From Eubacteriales Family XIII. Incertae Sedis bacterium (lineage in GTDB: Bacteria; Bacillota; Clostridia; Peptostreptococcales; Anaerovoracaceae): a stretch of DNA of 9,635 nucleotides. Below the pieces are notes generated by a model that was not told the DNA's origin, ran no database searches, and was given only the letters and a program-made list of their open reading frames with translations. Of the stretch, positions 1 through 6,367 are shown one piece after another. The stretch covers positions 1 to 9,635 of the forward strand of contig JAITNA010000214.1 in the NCBI GenBank assembly GCA_031290715.1, read 5' to 3'. Position 1 is the first letter of the stretch. Each line of letters begins with the position of its first letter. Made by a program: the position numbers and the translations under genes.

Positions 1-1023
1 ATCACGCGACCGGGCCTGCGCAAGAAAGGCGTGTCGAAAGAGAAATGCGGCGAGCCGATCGTTCAAATGGGGCTTTTCATCGACGACAACGGTATTCCGA
101 TTGCCTACCGGTTGTTCCCCGGAAACAACACCGACCGGACAACCCTTCGCCCGGCGCTCGAAAAAAGTATGGACCGGATGAATTTCGGCAGGGTGATCGT
201 CATCGCGGATGGCGGGCTTAACAGCGGACCCAACATCGCCCGCATATTATCAAAGGGCAACGGCTACATTGTGTCCAAAAGCACGAAAAAGAGCGACAAG
301 AACGTCAAAGCGTGGATGCTTGACGAAATCGGGTACGAATGGAACGCGAAGAACACTTTTAAGGTGAAGTCGATGATCCGCAATCGGAAGATCAAGGACG
401 CAGAGGGCAAAACGGTTGAAATAACAGAAAAACTCGTTTGCTATTGGAGCAAGAAACATTATGACCGCGAAGTCAAAGAGAACGCGAAGTTTATCGAATA
501 CCTTGAATCCGTCATAAAGAACCCGGACAAACTCAAGGAATATTTCAACCTGCTCGGCTACTACACGCTCATGACCTCGGAAACAAAAAAGTCGGATCGG
601 GAGATCATCAATAAATATCACGGCCTCTCGCGTATTGAGGACAGCTTCTGTATAACCAAAAGCGACCTTGAAGGCCGCCCCGTATATGTGCGAACGCCCG
701 AACATATCAACGCGCATTTTCTCATCTGCTTCATAGCATTGACAATAATCCGTCTGATCCAATACAGGATTCTTAAATCCCAAGGCAAGGACACTCTTAA
801 CGAGGACGGGTGGGAATCCGGCGTCACGGCGGATGGAATCAAGGAGGCGCTCGGTTCTTTTCAAGCCGACGCATTGCCCGGCGGCTATTACCGACTGACA
901 AGGCCGAATGCAGACATGAGGCTGATACTCGAAAGCATGGGCGTGGATGCCGACTTTCGCATCCCAACCGCGACAGATTTACGAAAACTGAAAAAGGGTG
1001 TGGACGAAACCGGAATGCGCTGA
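1..1023 (+). CDS. IS1634-type (IS4 superfamily) DDE transposase, 5' truncated by window edge
   Basis: This is the C-terminal part of a cut-and-paste transposase; 340 residues are visible. The reading frame is open from base 1, with residues PGLRKKGVSKE preceding a GTG at 31, so that GTG is internal and the true start lies upstream. Family hallmarks are PIVQMGLFIDDNGIPIAYRL, then a beta-strand ending in the second catalytic Asp (VIVIADGGLN, about residue 70 of the visible fragment). The catalytic Glu sits in YHGLSRIEDSF, followed by Lys with the E-x6-K spacing of IS4-type enzymes (about residues 213 and 220), then the conserved RPVYVRTPEHINAHFLICF stretch. The first catalytic Asp must lie left of the window. 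Most relatives have D-R/K-G after the second Asp; here it is D-G-G. No frameshift or internal stop is seen in the visible part, so it may be intact. It ends with TGA at 1021-1023. Confidence 0.88.
   Translation: MTRPGLRKKGVSKEKCGEPIVQMGLFIDDNGIPIAYRLFPGNNTDRTTLRPALEKSMDRMNFGRVIVIADGGLNSGPNIARILSKGNGYIVSKSTKKSDKNVKAWMLDEIGYEWNAKNTFKVKSMIRNRKIKDAEGKTVEITEKLVCYWSKKHYDREVKENAKFIEYLESVIKNPDKLKEYFNLLGYYTLMTSETKKSDREIINKYHGLSRIEDSFCITKSDLEGRPVYVRTPEHINAHFLICFIALTIIRLIQYRILKSQGKDTLNEDGWESGVTADGIKEALGSFQADALPGGYYRLTRPNADMRLILESMGVDADFRIPTATDLRKLKKGVDETGMR
1..1023 (+). mobile_element. Right part of an IS1634-like insertion sequence (ends not resolved)
   Basis: The transposase gene implies an insertion sequence that enters from the left edge. 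Its left inverted repeat is outside the window, so the right inverted repeat cannot be identified by pairing. The right end should fall between the stop codon and the AT-rich promoter region starting near 1140. The end given here is only the end of the coding part. Confidence 0.5.
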
Positions 1024-1148
1024 TTTTATATGTCTACAAAAATATATCTCAAAAAATGCCCCTATCCCTTGCAATCGCGACGATACGCCGGTTCTATACT
1101 GTCAAAAACGGGATTATACCACAAAAAACACAAATAGTTCCTGATAAA

Positions 1149-1199
1149 TTTTCATATACCTTATGTGAATTATATTATATAATATATATAGGTTATAGG
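1149..1199 (+). promoter_or_regulatory. AT-rich promoter/operator region of the Rrf2 gene
   Basis: The spacer between transposase and Rrf2 becomes strongly AT-rich at 1140-1200. It holds a perfect 16-bp palindrome at 1171-1186 (TATATTATATAATATA) and, just after it, a tandem TATAGG pair at 1187-1192 and 1194-1199. Candidate -10 boxes inside the palindrome are TATATT (1171-1176, 16 nt after TTTTCA at 1149-1154) and TATAAT (1178-1183, no good -35). Rrf2 proteins bind as dimers to AT-rich dyads and often repress their own gene, so an operator overlapping the -10 is a reasonable reading. It is an inference: AT-rich DNA makes such palindromes by chance more readily than balanced DNA. Confidence 0.4.
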
Positions 1200-1259
1200 A
1201 ATAGTGCTTGATCGGTGGGTGGGGGTAAGTACCGCTTGGCGGTTGGAAGGACGCGGAAA

Positions 1260-1706
1260 ATGAGGATTTCGGTAAAAGGGCGTTACGCGCTGGCGGCGGT
1301 CATCGTAATTGCGGACAGGCAATCCAGTGAACTCAACGTGACGGTTGGCAGCATATCAGAGGAACTGGGAATATCGAAGATATATCTGGAGCAAGTCTTT
1401 GCCCAGTTGAAAAAGGTCGGGGTACTCGTGTCGACCAAGGGCCCCAAGGGCGGCTATCAATTCGCGCGCCCCACGGGGAGCATTACCGCGTGGGATGTGC
1501 TTTCCGCATTGGAAACCGGGCTTGGCGAGCAGACGGAGGAAACGGTGGGGCGCAGCGACCCCGGCATCGAGATGGCGCTCAAAGAGAAGGTATTCGACGC
1601 GATCGACAAGAATCTTTCCGAAACGCTGTCGGCAATCACTGTGCAAGACCTTTGCGATTATGCGCAGAATCAGCGCGCGGAACAGTCTTTCATGTTCGGC
1701 CTGTAA
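1260..1706 (+). CDS. Rrf2-family transcriptional regulator
   Basis: A 148-residue DNA-binding regulator of usual family length. The start MRISVKGRYAL is the classic Rrf2 opening. A winged helix-turn-helix follows at about residues 1-70 (ISEELGISKIYLEQVFAQLKK recognition region, then wing motif GPKGGY at 61-66). A dimerisation helix lies near 104-120. The ATG at 1260 is chosen because GGAAGGA lies 8 nt upstream (1245-1251); an in-frame GTG at 1215 would add 15 residues unlike the family. IscR and NsrR carry three clustered cysteines for a cluster; here the matching region (residues 86-104) has none, and the only Cys is C132. This points away from an Fe-S sensor and toward the CymR-like branch, whose signal can be a protein partner. 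The target regulon is not visible. The gene is transcribed away from the insertion sequence and toward hpt, with its own AT-rich upstream region. Confidence 0.92.
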   Translation: MRISVKGRYALAAVIVIADRQSSELNVTVGSISEELGISKIYLEQVFAQLKKVGVLVSTKGPKGGYQFARPTGSITAWDVLSALETGLGEQTEETVGRSDPGIEMALKEKVFDAIDKNLSETLSAITVQDLCDYAQNQRAEQSFMFGL

Positions 1707-1770
1707 ATAGGTATCCCGCTTAGCGCTGCGCTGAAATAATACTTGCTAAAACGGGTACAACGTTTTACTA

Positions 1771-1800
1771 TTTACATATTGCTCCGATTCCTGTTATATT
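1771..1800 (+). promoter_or_regulatory. Sigma-70-type promoter with extended -10, upstream of hpt
   Basis: TTTACA at 1771-1776 matches the -35 consensus at 5 of 6 bases. After an 18-nt spacer comes TATATT at 1795-1800 (5 of 6), preceded by TG at 1792-1793 to give an extended -10 (TG-n-TATATT). Transcription would start near 1807 and run through a leader of about 80 nt into the Hpt gene. This is the best-formed promoter in the window. Confidence 0.6.
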
Positions 1801-1811
1801 GGGTGGAAGGG

Positions 1812-1835
1812 TAATGTATGGATTAATGTATGGAT
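1812..1835 (+). repeat. Perfect 12-bp tandem duplication in the hpt leader
   Basis: TAATGTATGGAT occurs twice head to tail (1812-1823 and 1824-1835) with no mismatch. It lies just downstream of the predicted transcription start and duplicates an ATG in the leader. It also creates a short in-frame run, ATG at 1814 to TGA at 1859-1861 (15 codons, MYGLMYGYSARGAVV), with GGAAGG at 1805-1810 close in front of it. Whether this mini-ORF is translated is unknown. Confidence 0.75.
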
Positions 1836-1885
1836 ATTCGGCCCGCGGAGCCGTCGTTTGAATCGCGGCTGCCGGGAGAAGTTGG

Positions 1886-2245
1886 GTGAGAGAGAAAAAA
1901 CATATGGGTGCAGCGGACAGCAAATATATCAATCTGGCCGAGGGATTGCCGAGGACAGCGAACAATGAAGGTTTGTACAAGAAACTCGCCGCCAAGTTTG
2001 AGGCGAGCGTCGACCTTGACGCCTTTGACGCGGCGGTTTCCGGCGGCGACTGGGAACGGGCCGGGGAGATCGTACACGCGGCGAAAGGCGTCGCGGGCAA
2101 TCTCGCTTTGGCGGCGTTCTACGACGACAGCATTGTGCTTATGGATGAGCTGCGGGGCGGGAATGCGCCGCAACAGGAAAACATCGACGCGTTTCGGGAA
2201 TCCTATAAAGAAACAATCCGCGCGATCAACACTTATTTGGAGTAG
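1886..2245 (+). CDS. Stand-alone histidine phosphotransfer (Hpt) domain protein
   Basis: A single-domain phosphorelay carrier of 119 residues. The Hpt signature is clear: LYKKLAAKFEASVDLDAF forms the first helix pair, GDWERAGEIVHAAKGVAGNL holds the phospho-accepting His64 in the H-x2-KG-x3-N context, and FYDDSIVLMDELRGG and a C-terminal helix complete the four-helix bundle. Such proteins shuttle phosphate between response-regulator receiver domains; they have no kinase activity. The GTG at 1886 is preceded by GGGAGAA (1874-1880) at 5-nt spacing, the same arrangement as in pilT. An ATG at 1904 (residue 7) with a weaker GAGAGAG is the alternative start; both keep the whole domain. No histidine kinase or receiver gene is in the window, so its partners are unknown. 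It is convergent with pilT, separated from it by a long palindrome. Confidence 0.85.
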   Translation: MREKKHMGAADSKYINLAEGLPRTANNEGLYKKLAAKFEASVDLDAFDAAVSGGDWERAGEIVHAAKGVAGNLALAAFYDDSIVLMDELRGGNAPQQENIDAFRESYKETIRAINTYLE

Positions 2246-2259
2246 AGAGCAATAGCAAT

Positions 2260-2278
2260 TCTAATAGTTGTTATTAGA
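2260..2278 (+). repeat. Small stem-loop just after hpt
   Basis: TCTAATA (2260-2266) and TATTAGA (2272-2278) are perfect inverted repeats around a 5-nt loop GTTGT. The stem is AT-rich and no T-run follows, so it is a poor intrinsic terminator. Its right arm overlaps the first two bases of the much longer palindrome at 2277-2405, so the two structures compete at that edge. Confidence 0.5.
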
Positions 2279-2405
2279 CATGGGCGATTATTTGCCGAAG
2301 GTCGGCGTTTTCAGGCGAGTTCTGATGCGTAGGCGTACTCTGCGTACGTCGAAGCGGCAGGTTTCGCCGGAAAGCGCCGAGATTCGGCAAATAGGCGCCT
2401 ATGTC
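2277..2405 (+). repeat. 129-nt gap-free imperfect palindrome (long hairpin) between convergent genes
   Basis: Base i pairs with base 4682-i from the outer GACAT/ATGTC (2277-2281 with 2401-2405) to the inner pair 2338/2344, around a 5-nt loop at 2339-2343. Of 62 opposed positions I count 47 Watson-Crick pairs, 7 G.T and 8 non-pairs, with no insertion or deletion in either arm. The best block is ATTTGCCGAA (2290-2299) with TTCGGCAAAT (2383-2392). It starts 32 nt after the hpt stop and ends within the pilT stop codon (2404-2406), so it lies outside coding sequence. No T-run follows on either strand, so a simple intrinsic terminator is not evident. It may be a structured RNA, an RNase III target, a bidirectional transcription barrier or a palindromic mobile relic. 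Confidence 0.85.
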
Positions 2406-3510
2406 AATACCCGCCGCCGAGATATTGCAAAAGCTCCGCCTTATTATTGACGGCTTTTTCCGCTGTTTCTTTTGTGATTCGCCCCTGCCGCACGAGATTG
2501 GCCAGATCGCTCGCCAATGTGTGCATGCCGACCTGCGCGCTTGACTGCATGGTCGACCCTAATTGGTGATATTTTCCCTCGCGGATGAGGTTGAGTACGG
2601 CATCCGTCCCGATGAGGATTTCCGTCGCGACGGTGCGGCCGCTCATATCGGCCAACGGCGCCAGTGTCTGCGTCACGACGCCGCGAAGGACGCCCGAAAG
2701 CTGCGAGCGGATCATGCCCTGACTGTGCGAGGGGTAGACATCGACGATACGGTCGAGCGTTTGCGCCGCCCCCGTCGTATGCAGGGTAGAGAATACCAAA
2801 TGCCCCGTTTCCGCGGCGGTCACAGCCGCCGAAATCGTTTCAAAGTCGCGCATTTCGCCGACGAGGATGACGTCGGGGTCCTCGCGCATGGCGGAGCGGA
2901 GCGCGTCCGCGAAGGACGGCACGTCGCGGTGCAGTTCCCGCTGATGGACAAGGCAATTCTTGCTTTGGTGTATATACTCAATCGGATCTTCAACCGTGAT
3001 AATATGAGCCTTGCGATGTACGTTAATGTAATCAATCATTGCCGCGAGCGTCGTCGACTTGCCGGAGCCGGTCGGCCCCGTGACGAGTACGATACCCCGC
3101 GGCTGTTCCGCGAGGATACGCAGCGCGTCCGGCAGCCGCAAATCCTCCAATGTCGGAATGTCGTCGCGCAGGATACGGACGGCCGCCGCCAGTTCGTTTT
3201 GCTGACGGTAGACGTTGACCCTGTAACGCAGCCCCTCCTCGCCCTCAAAGCTGAAATCGAGATCGCGCCCGGCCGATAGGTCCTCCCGCTGCGGTTCATT
3301 CAGCATCGAGAGGATGGCCGCGCGATAGCTGTCCTTGCCGCCGCGAAACGGCCCGATGAACAGGTCCCCAAGCCGGCGAAAGGTCGGCGGCTGGTGCGAC
3401 GTGATGTGCAGATCCGAGCAATCGTTATCGCGCGCGTACCTCACGAGTGCGGCGATTTCGATCGGCATATCCGCCGCGGCTTCGTTCGGATTTTCGTATG
3501 TATTCTCCAT
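2404..3510 (-). CDS. pilT: Type IV pilus retraction ATPase PilT
   Basis: A 368-residue hexameric secretion-type ATPase that depolymerises the pilus, driving twitching, surface sensing and DNA uptake in characterised systems. An N-terminal PAS-like domain includes the PilT-typical CSDLHITSHQPP (31-42). The RecA-like core has Walker A GPTGSGKST (145-153), the Asp box IITVEDPIEY (170-179), Walker B DPDVILVGEMRD (211-222) and the His box GHLVFSTLHTTGAAQTLDR (236-254). NLIREGKYHQL (307-317) corresponds to the AIRNLIREGK signature that separates PilT from PilB, and there is no zinc Cys tetrad. Length is normal, with a longer N-terminal tail of about 15 residues. The ATG at 3510 has GGGAGA 5-6 nt upstream. 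It is the last gene of the operon, 62 nt after pilB, and stops at 2404-2406 against the long palindrome. Confidence 0.94.
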   Translation of the reverse strand: MENTYENPNEAAADMPIEIAALVRYARDNDCSDLHITSHQPPTFRRLGDLFIGPFRGGKDSYRAAILSMLNEPQREDLSAGRDLDFSFEGEEGLRYRVNVYRQQNELAAAVRILRDDIPTLEDLRLPDALRILAEQPRGIVLVTGPTGSGKSTTLAAMIDYINVHRKAHIITVEDPIEYIHQSKNCLVHQRELHRDVPSFADALRSAMREDPDVILVGEMRDFETISAAVTAAETGHLVFSTLHTTGAAQTLDRIVDVYPSHSQGMIRSQLSGVLRGVVTQTLAPLADMSGRTVATEILIGTDAVLNLIREGKYHQLGSTMQSSAQVGMHTLASDLANLVRQGRITKETAEKAVNNKAELLQYLGGGY

Positions 3511-3545
3511 CGTTTTCTCCCTTTGCGCTTTGTCAGCCGAAAAAA

Positions 3546-3551
3546 ATTATA
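3546..3551 (-). promoter_or_regulatory. Possible -10 box of an internal promoter for pilT
   Basis: The 62-nt pilB-pilT gap (3511-3572) is the largest in the operon. On the - strand it carries a perfect TATAAT (3546-3551), followed at once by a run of seven T. No convincing -35 hexamer lies 16-18 nt upstream and there is no TG extension. A weak separate promoter could let pilT be expressed independently of pilB. Confidence 0.25.
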
Positions 3552-3572
3552 GCCAAATTTGCCCGCTTTATT

Positions 3573-5267
3573 CTAATCTACGGTTTCGCCGATTTTCAGA
3601 AATTCTTCCATACTGGTGATACCTTCCGCGGTGATCGCCTTGGCGCGTTCCCGCAGCGTGGACATGCCGATTTCCTTCCGCGCGTAATCATAGAGCTGCG
3701 ACATCGGCATATCCTCCGCGATCATGCGCTGCATTTTCTTGTCGATACGCACGATTTCATGAATCGCGATCCGGCCCCGGTAGCCGGTCTGATTGCAGAC
3801 GTGACAGCCTTTCCCGCGCCGCAGCGTGGGGATGTTCTCCCGCGTATCGCGCAGCGTGAGCAGTTCGATATCGCTTGCCGCGTATTCCTCCATGCAATGC
3901 GGGCAAATCTTGCGGATCAGGCGCTGCGCGACAAGGCCGACGACCGAATTCCCGACGAGATAAGGCGGTACGCCCATATCCTCCAGACGGACGATAGACG
4001 TCAGCGCGTCGTTTGTATGCAGCGTCGAGATGACCAAATGTCCCGTAATGGCGGCACTGACCGAGATCGACGCCGTTTCCGCGTCGCGCGTTTCGCCGAC
4101 CATGATAATGTCCGGATCCTGGCGCAGGAGCGAGCGCAGGCCCGCTTGAAAGGTCAGCCCCGCCATCGTATTGACCTGCACCTGATTGATTCCGTCGAGG
4201 TTTTTTTCCACCGGGTCCTCAATCGAAGAAATGTTGATTTGTTTCTGCTTGAACTTCTCCAGCGCCATGTACATTGTCGTCGTCTTGCCGGAGCCGGTCG
4301 GCCCCGTGATGTAGATGATCCCGTTCGGACTGGCGAGGATGTCGATGAACTTCTCGTAATCCTCGTCGATCATGCCGAAGTGGTTGGCGTGATCGATCGC
4401 CGTATTGGTCGACAGAAACCGCAGCACCGCCTTCTCCCCGTAGACCGTCGGAATGACGGAAATACGCACATTGAGGTCGATGCCGCTCATATTGACGCGA
4501 AAATGCCCGTCCTGCGGCAGGCGCTTCTCCGCGATGTCGAGGTTGCTCATGATCTTGAGCCTTACAATCAGCGCGGGATGGATGTTTTTCGGCACATCCG
4601 CGTAGTCGACGAGCGCGCCGTCGACCCGCATACGGACCTTGCTTTGCGTATCAAAAGGCTCCAGGTGCAAATCGGACGCGCCGTTGTTGTAGGCGCGCAG
4701 CATCAGGCTGTTCAGCAGATTGACGACAGGCGTCGAGTCGTCGCCGAATTCGACGGTATTGATCTCCTCGATTTCCGGGAACAGGGCGGCCATCTGCGTG
4801 TCCACCTTGTTGACCGCTTCACGGGCTTCCACCTCTGAATAATAATGATGAATCGCGTTTTGAATGTCGGATTTTTCGCCGATGATGAGATTTGCCGGCA
4901 TTTGCGCGAGCCTTTGTATCTCCTCAACCGCGTAGAAATCGAGCGGGTCGTTGATCACAAGATTGAGCTGGCCGCCGTCCTCGCCGATGGCAATCGCGCT
5001 GTATTTCTCCGCGACGGAGCGCGGGATTTTCGCAACCGCCGCGGTATCGATCCGCGCGGTTTCGAGTTTGATACGCGGTAGGCCGAGTTTGTGCGCAAGC
5101 GCTTCAAGGACCTCTTTCTCGGTCACAAAACCGAGCGCGATCACCGCCTGTCCGAGCCGGATGTTGTTCTGTTTCTGGTAAGCCAGCGCCTTCTCGATCT
5201 GATCGTCGCTGACATAGCCGTACTCTTTCAGGAGATCGCCAATCCTGATTTGCTTGATATCCGCCAT
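3573..5267 (-). CDS. pilB: Type IV pilus extension ATPase PilB (GspE/PilB family)
   Basis: A 564-residue ATPase that powers pilin polymerisation at the PilC platform. The N-terminal MshEN/GspE-N domain covers about residues 5-145 (IRIGDLLKEYGYVSDDQIEKAL, then LGLPRIKLE). The middle domain includes NGASDLHLEPF (195-205) and the RLPQDGHF motif (249-256). The catalytic core has Walker A GPTGSGKTTT (322-331), Asp box SSIEDPVE (347-354), Walker B DPDIIMVGETRD (384-395) and His box GHLVISTLHTNDA (409-421). A zinc-binding tetracysteine, C455/C458 and C488/C491, is intact as usual in PilB/GspE and absent in PilT. The ATG at 5267 follows AGGAGAG with about 5-nt spacing. It begins 25 nt after pilO. PilT next door makes a type IV pilus assignment better than type II secretion. 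Confidence 0.92.
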   Translation of the reverse strand: MADIKQIRIGDLLKEYGYVSDDQIEKALAYQKQNNIRLGQAVIALGFVTEKEVLEALAHKLGLPRIKLETARIDTAAVAKIPRSVAEKYSAIAIGEDGGQLNLVINDPLDFYAVEEIQRLAQMPANLIIGEKSDIQNAIHHYYSEVEAREAVNKVDTQMAALFPEIEEINTVEFGDDSTPVVNLLNSLMLRAYNNGASDLHLEPFDTQSKVRMRVDGALVDYADVPKNIHPALIVRLKIMSNLDIAEKRLPQDGHFRVNMSGIDLNVRISVIPTVYGEKAVLRFLSTNTAIDHANHFGMIDEDYEKFIDILASPNGIIYITGPTGSGKTTTMYMALEKFKQKQINISSIEDPVEKNLDGINQVQVNTMAGLTFQAGLRSLLRQDPDIIMVGETRDAETASISVSAAITGHLVISTLHTNDALTSIVRLEDMGVPPYLVGNSVVGLVAQRLIRKICPHCMEEYAASDIELLTLRDTRENIPTLRRGKGCHVCNQTGYRGRIAIHEIVRIDKKMQRMIAEDMPMSQLYDYARKEIGMSTLRERAKAITAEGITSMEEFLKIGETVD

Positions 5268-5292
5268 ATTTCTCTCCTACGATAAACGTACC

Positions 5293-6363
5293 CTAATTCG
5301 CTTGTGCGGATGCGCCCTCTATGAACACATAAAGCTTAATTTGCAAATTGACATAGCCGGGCGTGTATTCCTGTTTCACGCCGCTTCCCGCAAGACCCAA
5401 ATTGCCGAGTGAGGATTTGAGCATCGGGTCCGTGAAGTCATACATCGTCACCTCGATTGCGGACATGCCGGCGACCTTTTCGAGGAAAGTGAAAAGGCTG
5501 CTCCGGCTGCCGGTTGCGTTGATATCGATCGTATAGACAAAGGATGACACGTTGGCCGCCGCCTCCGACGGCGCGGATGTTTCGCCCCCGGCCGGCGGCA
5601 GCGCCGTGTCGTCCGCCGTGCCCGCCGTATCCGTCCCCGCTGTACCCGCCGTATCCGTCGCTCCCGCCGTATCTCCCGCGGTTTCCCCCGCCGTCGCCCG
5701 TATGCCCCGCGCGGCCGTCCGCGTCGGCGAGAAAACCTCGCCCGCCGCCTGAGCCGCCGCCGTTCCATCGGCGCCTGTCACAGCGCTCGCCGTCGTCCCG
5801 TCCGCGCCCGTCGCGGGCCCTGTCGCGGACCCGGCCGGCGTACCCGCCGCCGTTCCGCCGCCCGCCGCCGGCTCTGCGGGACTGCCGCCCGCGGATGATT
5901 CCGTTTGCGGGGGGACCGGGTCGGGAACCAGCGCAACCGGCACATAGACGGGAACCGCTTCCGATTGCAGCGGGACCATGGACAGGCTCGTCGGCGAAAG
6001 ATTGCATTCAAGCAGCATGCTTGTGATGGTCGCGTCGATCATTTCGGGGTCCATCGGCGTATAAAAGAGCGTCAGGTATTTGTCGTACTTGGCCTTGGCT
6101 TCGTCATACTGCTTCTGATAGGCCGGGGTTTGCGCGATCTGATTGCGGTATTCCATTTCCTTCGACTGCAGCGTTTCGAGGTCGGCGGTCAGCGCCGTAT
6201 AATTTTGCAGCGCGGGATAGGCGACGAAATAACCGAGGGCGCCGAGGACGACGAGGATGACAAGCACGGCAATCATAGTGCGCTCGCGTTTGCTCAGCCG
6301 GCCGAACGCGCCGGGTTTCTTGGCGGGCGCTGCGGCCCTATTGTCTTTCAAGACGGCATCCAT
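5293..6363 (-). CDS. pilO: PilO-like pilus alignment-complex protein with long low-complexity insertion
   Basis: A 356-residue bitopic membrane protein. Residues 1-29 are a basic cytoplasmic tail, 30-50 one transmembrane helix (MIAVLVILVVLGALGYFVAY), and 52-95 a charged helix with coiled-coil character, followed by a short fold to about 150. Residues about 151-268 are almost entirely Ala, Gly, Thr, Pro, Ser and Asp. Residues 272-350 return to an alternating strand/helix pattern (SSFVYTIDINATGSRSSLFTFLEKV, then YVNLQIKLYVFIEG) that fits the ferredoxin-like end domain of PilO. Usual PilO proteins are near 200 residues, so the insertion explains the excess. The ATG at 6363 lies 4 nt after the pilN stop with GAGAGG inside the end of pilN; longer in-frame extensions run through pilN and are not credible. 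Assignment rests on topology, fold pattern and position after pilN. Confidence 0.75.
   Translation of the reverse strand: MDAVLKDNRAAAPAKKPGAFGRLSKRERTMIAVLVILVVLGALGYFVAYPALQNYTALTADLETLQSKEMEYRNQIAQTPAYQKQYDEAKAKYDKYLTLFYTPMDPEMIDATITSMLLECNLSPTSLSMVPLQSEAVPVYVPVALVPDPVPPQTESSAGGSPAEPAAGGGTAAGTPAGSATGPATGADGTTASAVTGADGTAAAQAAGEVFSPTRTAARGIRATAGETAGDTAGATDTAGTAGTDTAGTADDTALPPAGGETSAPSEAAANVSSFVYTIDINATGSRSSLFTFLEKVAGMSAIEVTMYDFTDPMLKSSLGNLGLAGSGVKQEYTPGYVNLQIKLYVFIEGASAQAN
5605..5700 (-). repeat. Degenerate (D/E/T)TAG-coding tandem repeat inside pilO
   Basis: On the + strand CCCGCCGTATC recurs at 5621-5631, 5645-5655 and 5663-5673, with further diverged copies on both sides. It encodes a run of TAGE, TAGD, TAGA and DTAG tetrapeptides at PilO residues 222-253. 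Spacings of 24 and 18 nt are multiples of three, so copy-number change would keep the frame. Confidence 0.7.
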
Positions 6364-6367
6364 TACA

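Noticed and set aside
1707..1760. Terminator after the Rrf2 gene
   Set aside because: AGCGC-T-GCGCT at 1722-1732 has a one-base centre that cannot form a proper loop, and GTATCCCG/CGGGTAC has a bulge and no T-run. Neither is convincing.
2277..2405. Integron attC site
   Set aside because: Size and imperfect palindrome are similar, but there are no RYYYAAC and GTTRRRY core sites at the two ends, and no integrase or cassette array is present.
2268..2450. 60-codon + strand ORF after hpt
   Set aside because: It lies almost wholly in the palindrome and then opposite the end of pilT, with Arg-rich composition and no ribosome site.
3447..4838. Long 463-codon + strand open frame opposite pilB and the pilT start
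   Set aside because: It is fully antisense to pilB and the start of pilT, is rich in Arg/His/Asp as expected from a shadow frame of GC-rich coding DNA, and shows no domain. Walker and Cys motifs are all on the - strand.
5544..6026. Pro/Arg-rich + strand frame and other long frames over the pilO linker
   Set aside because: The low-complexity GC-rich repeat leaves several frames open by composition. Only the - strand frame joins a transmembrane segment and a folded end domain.
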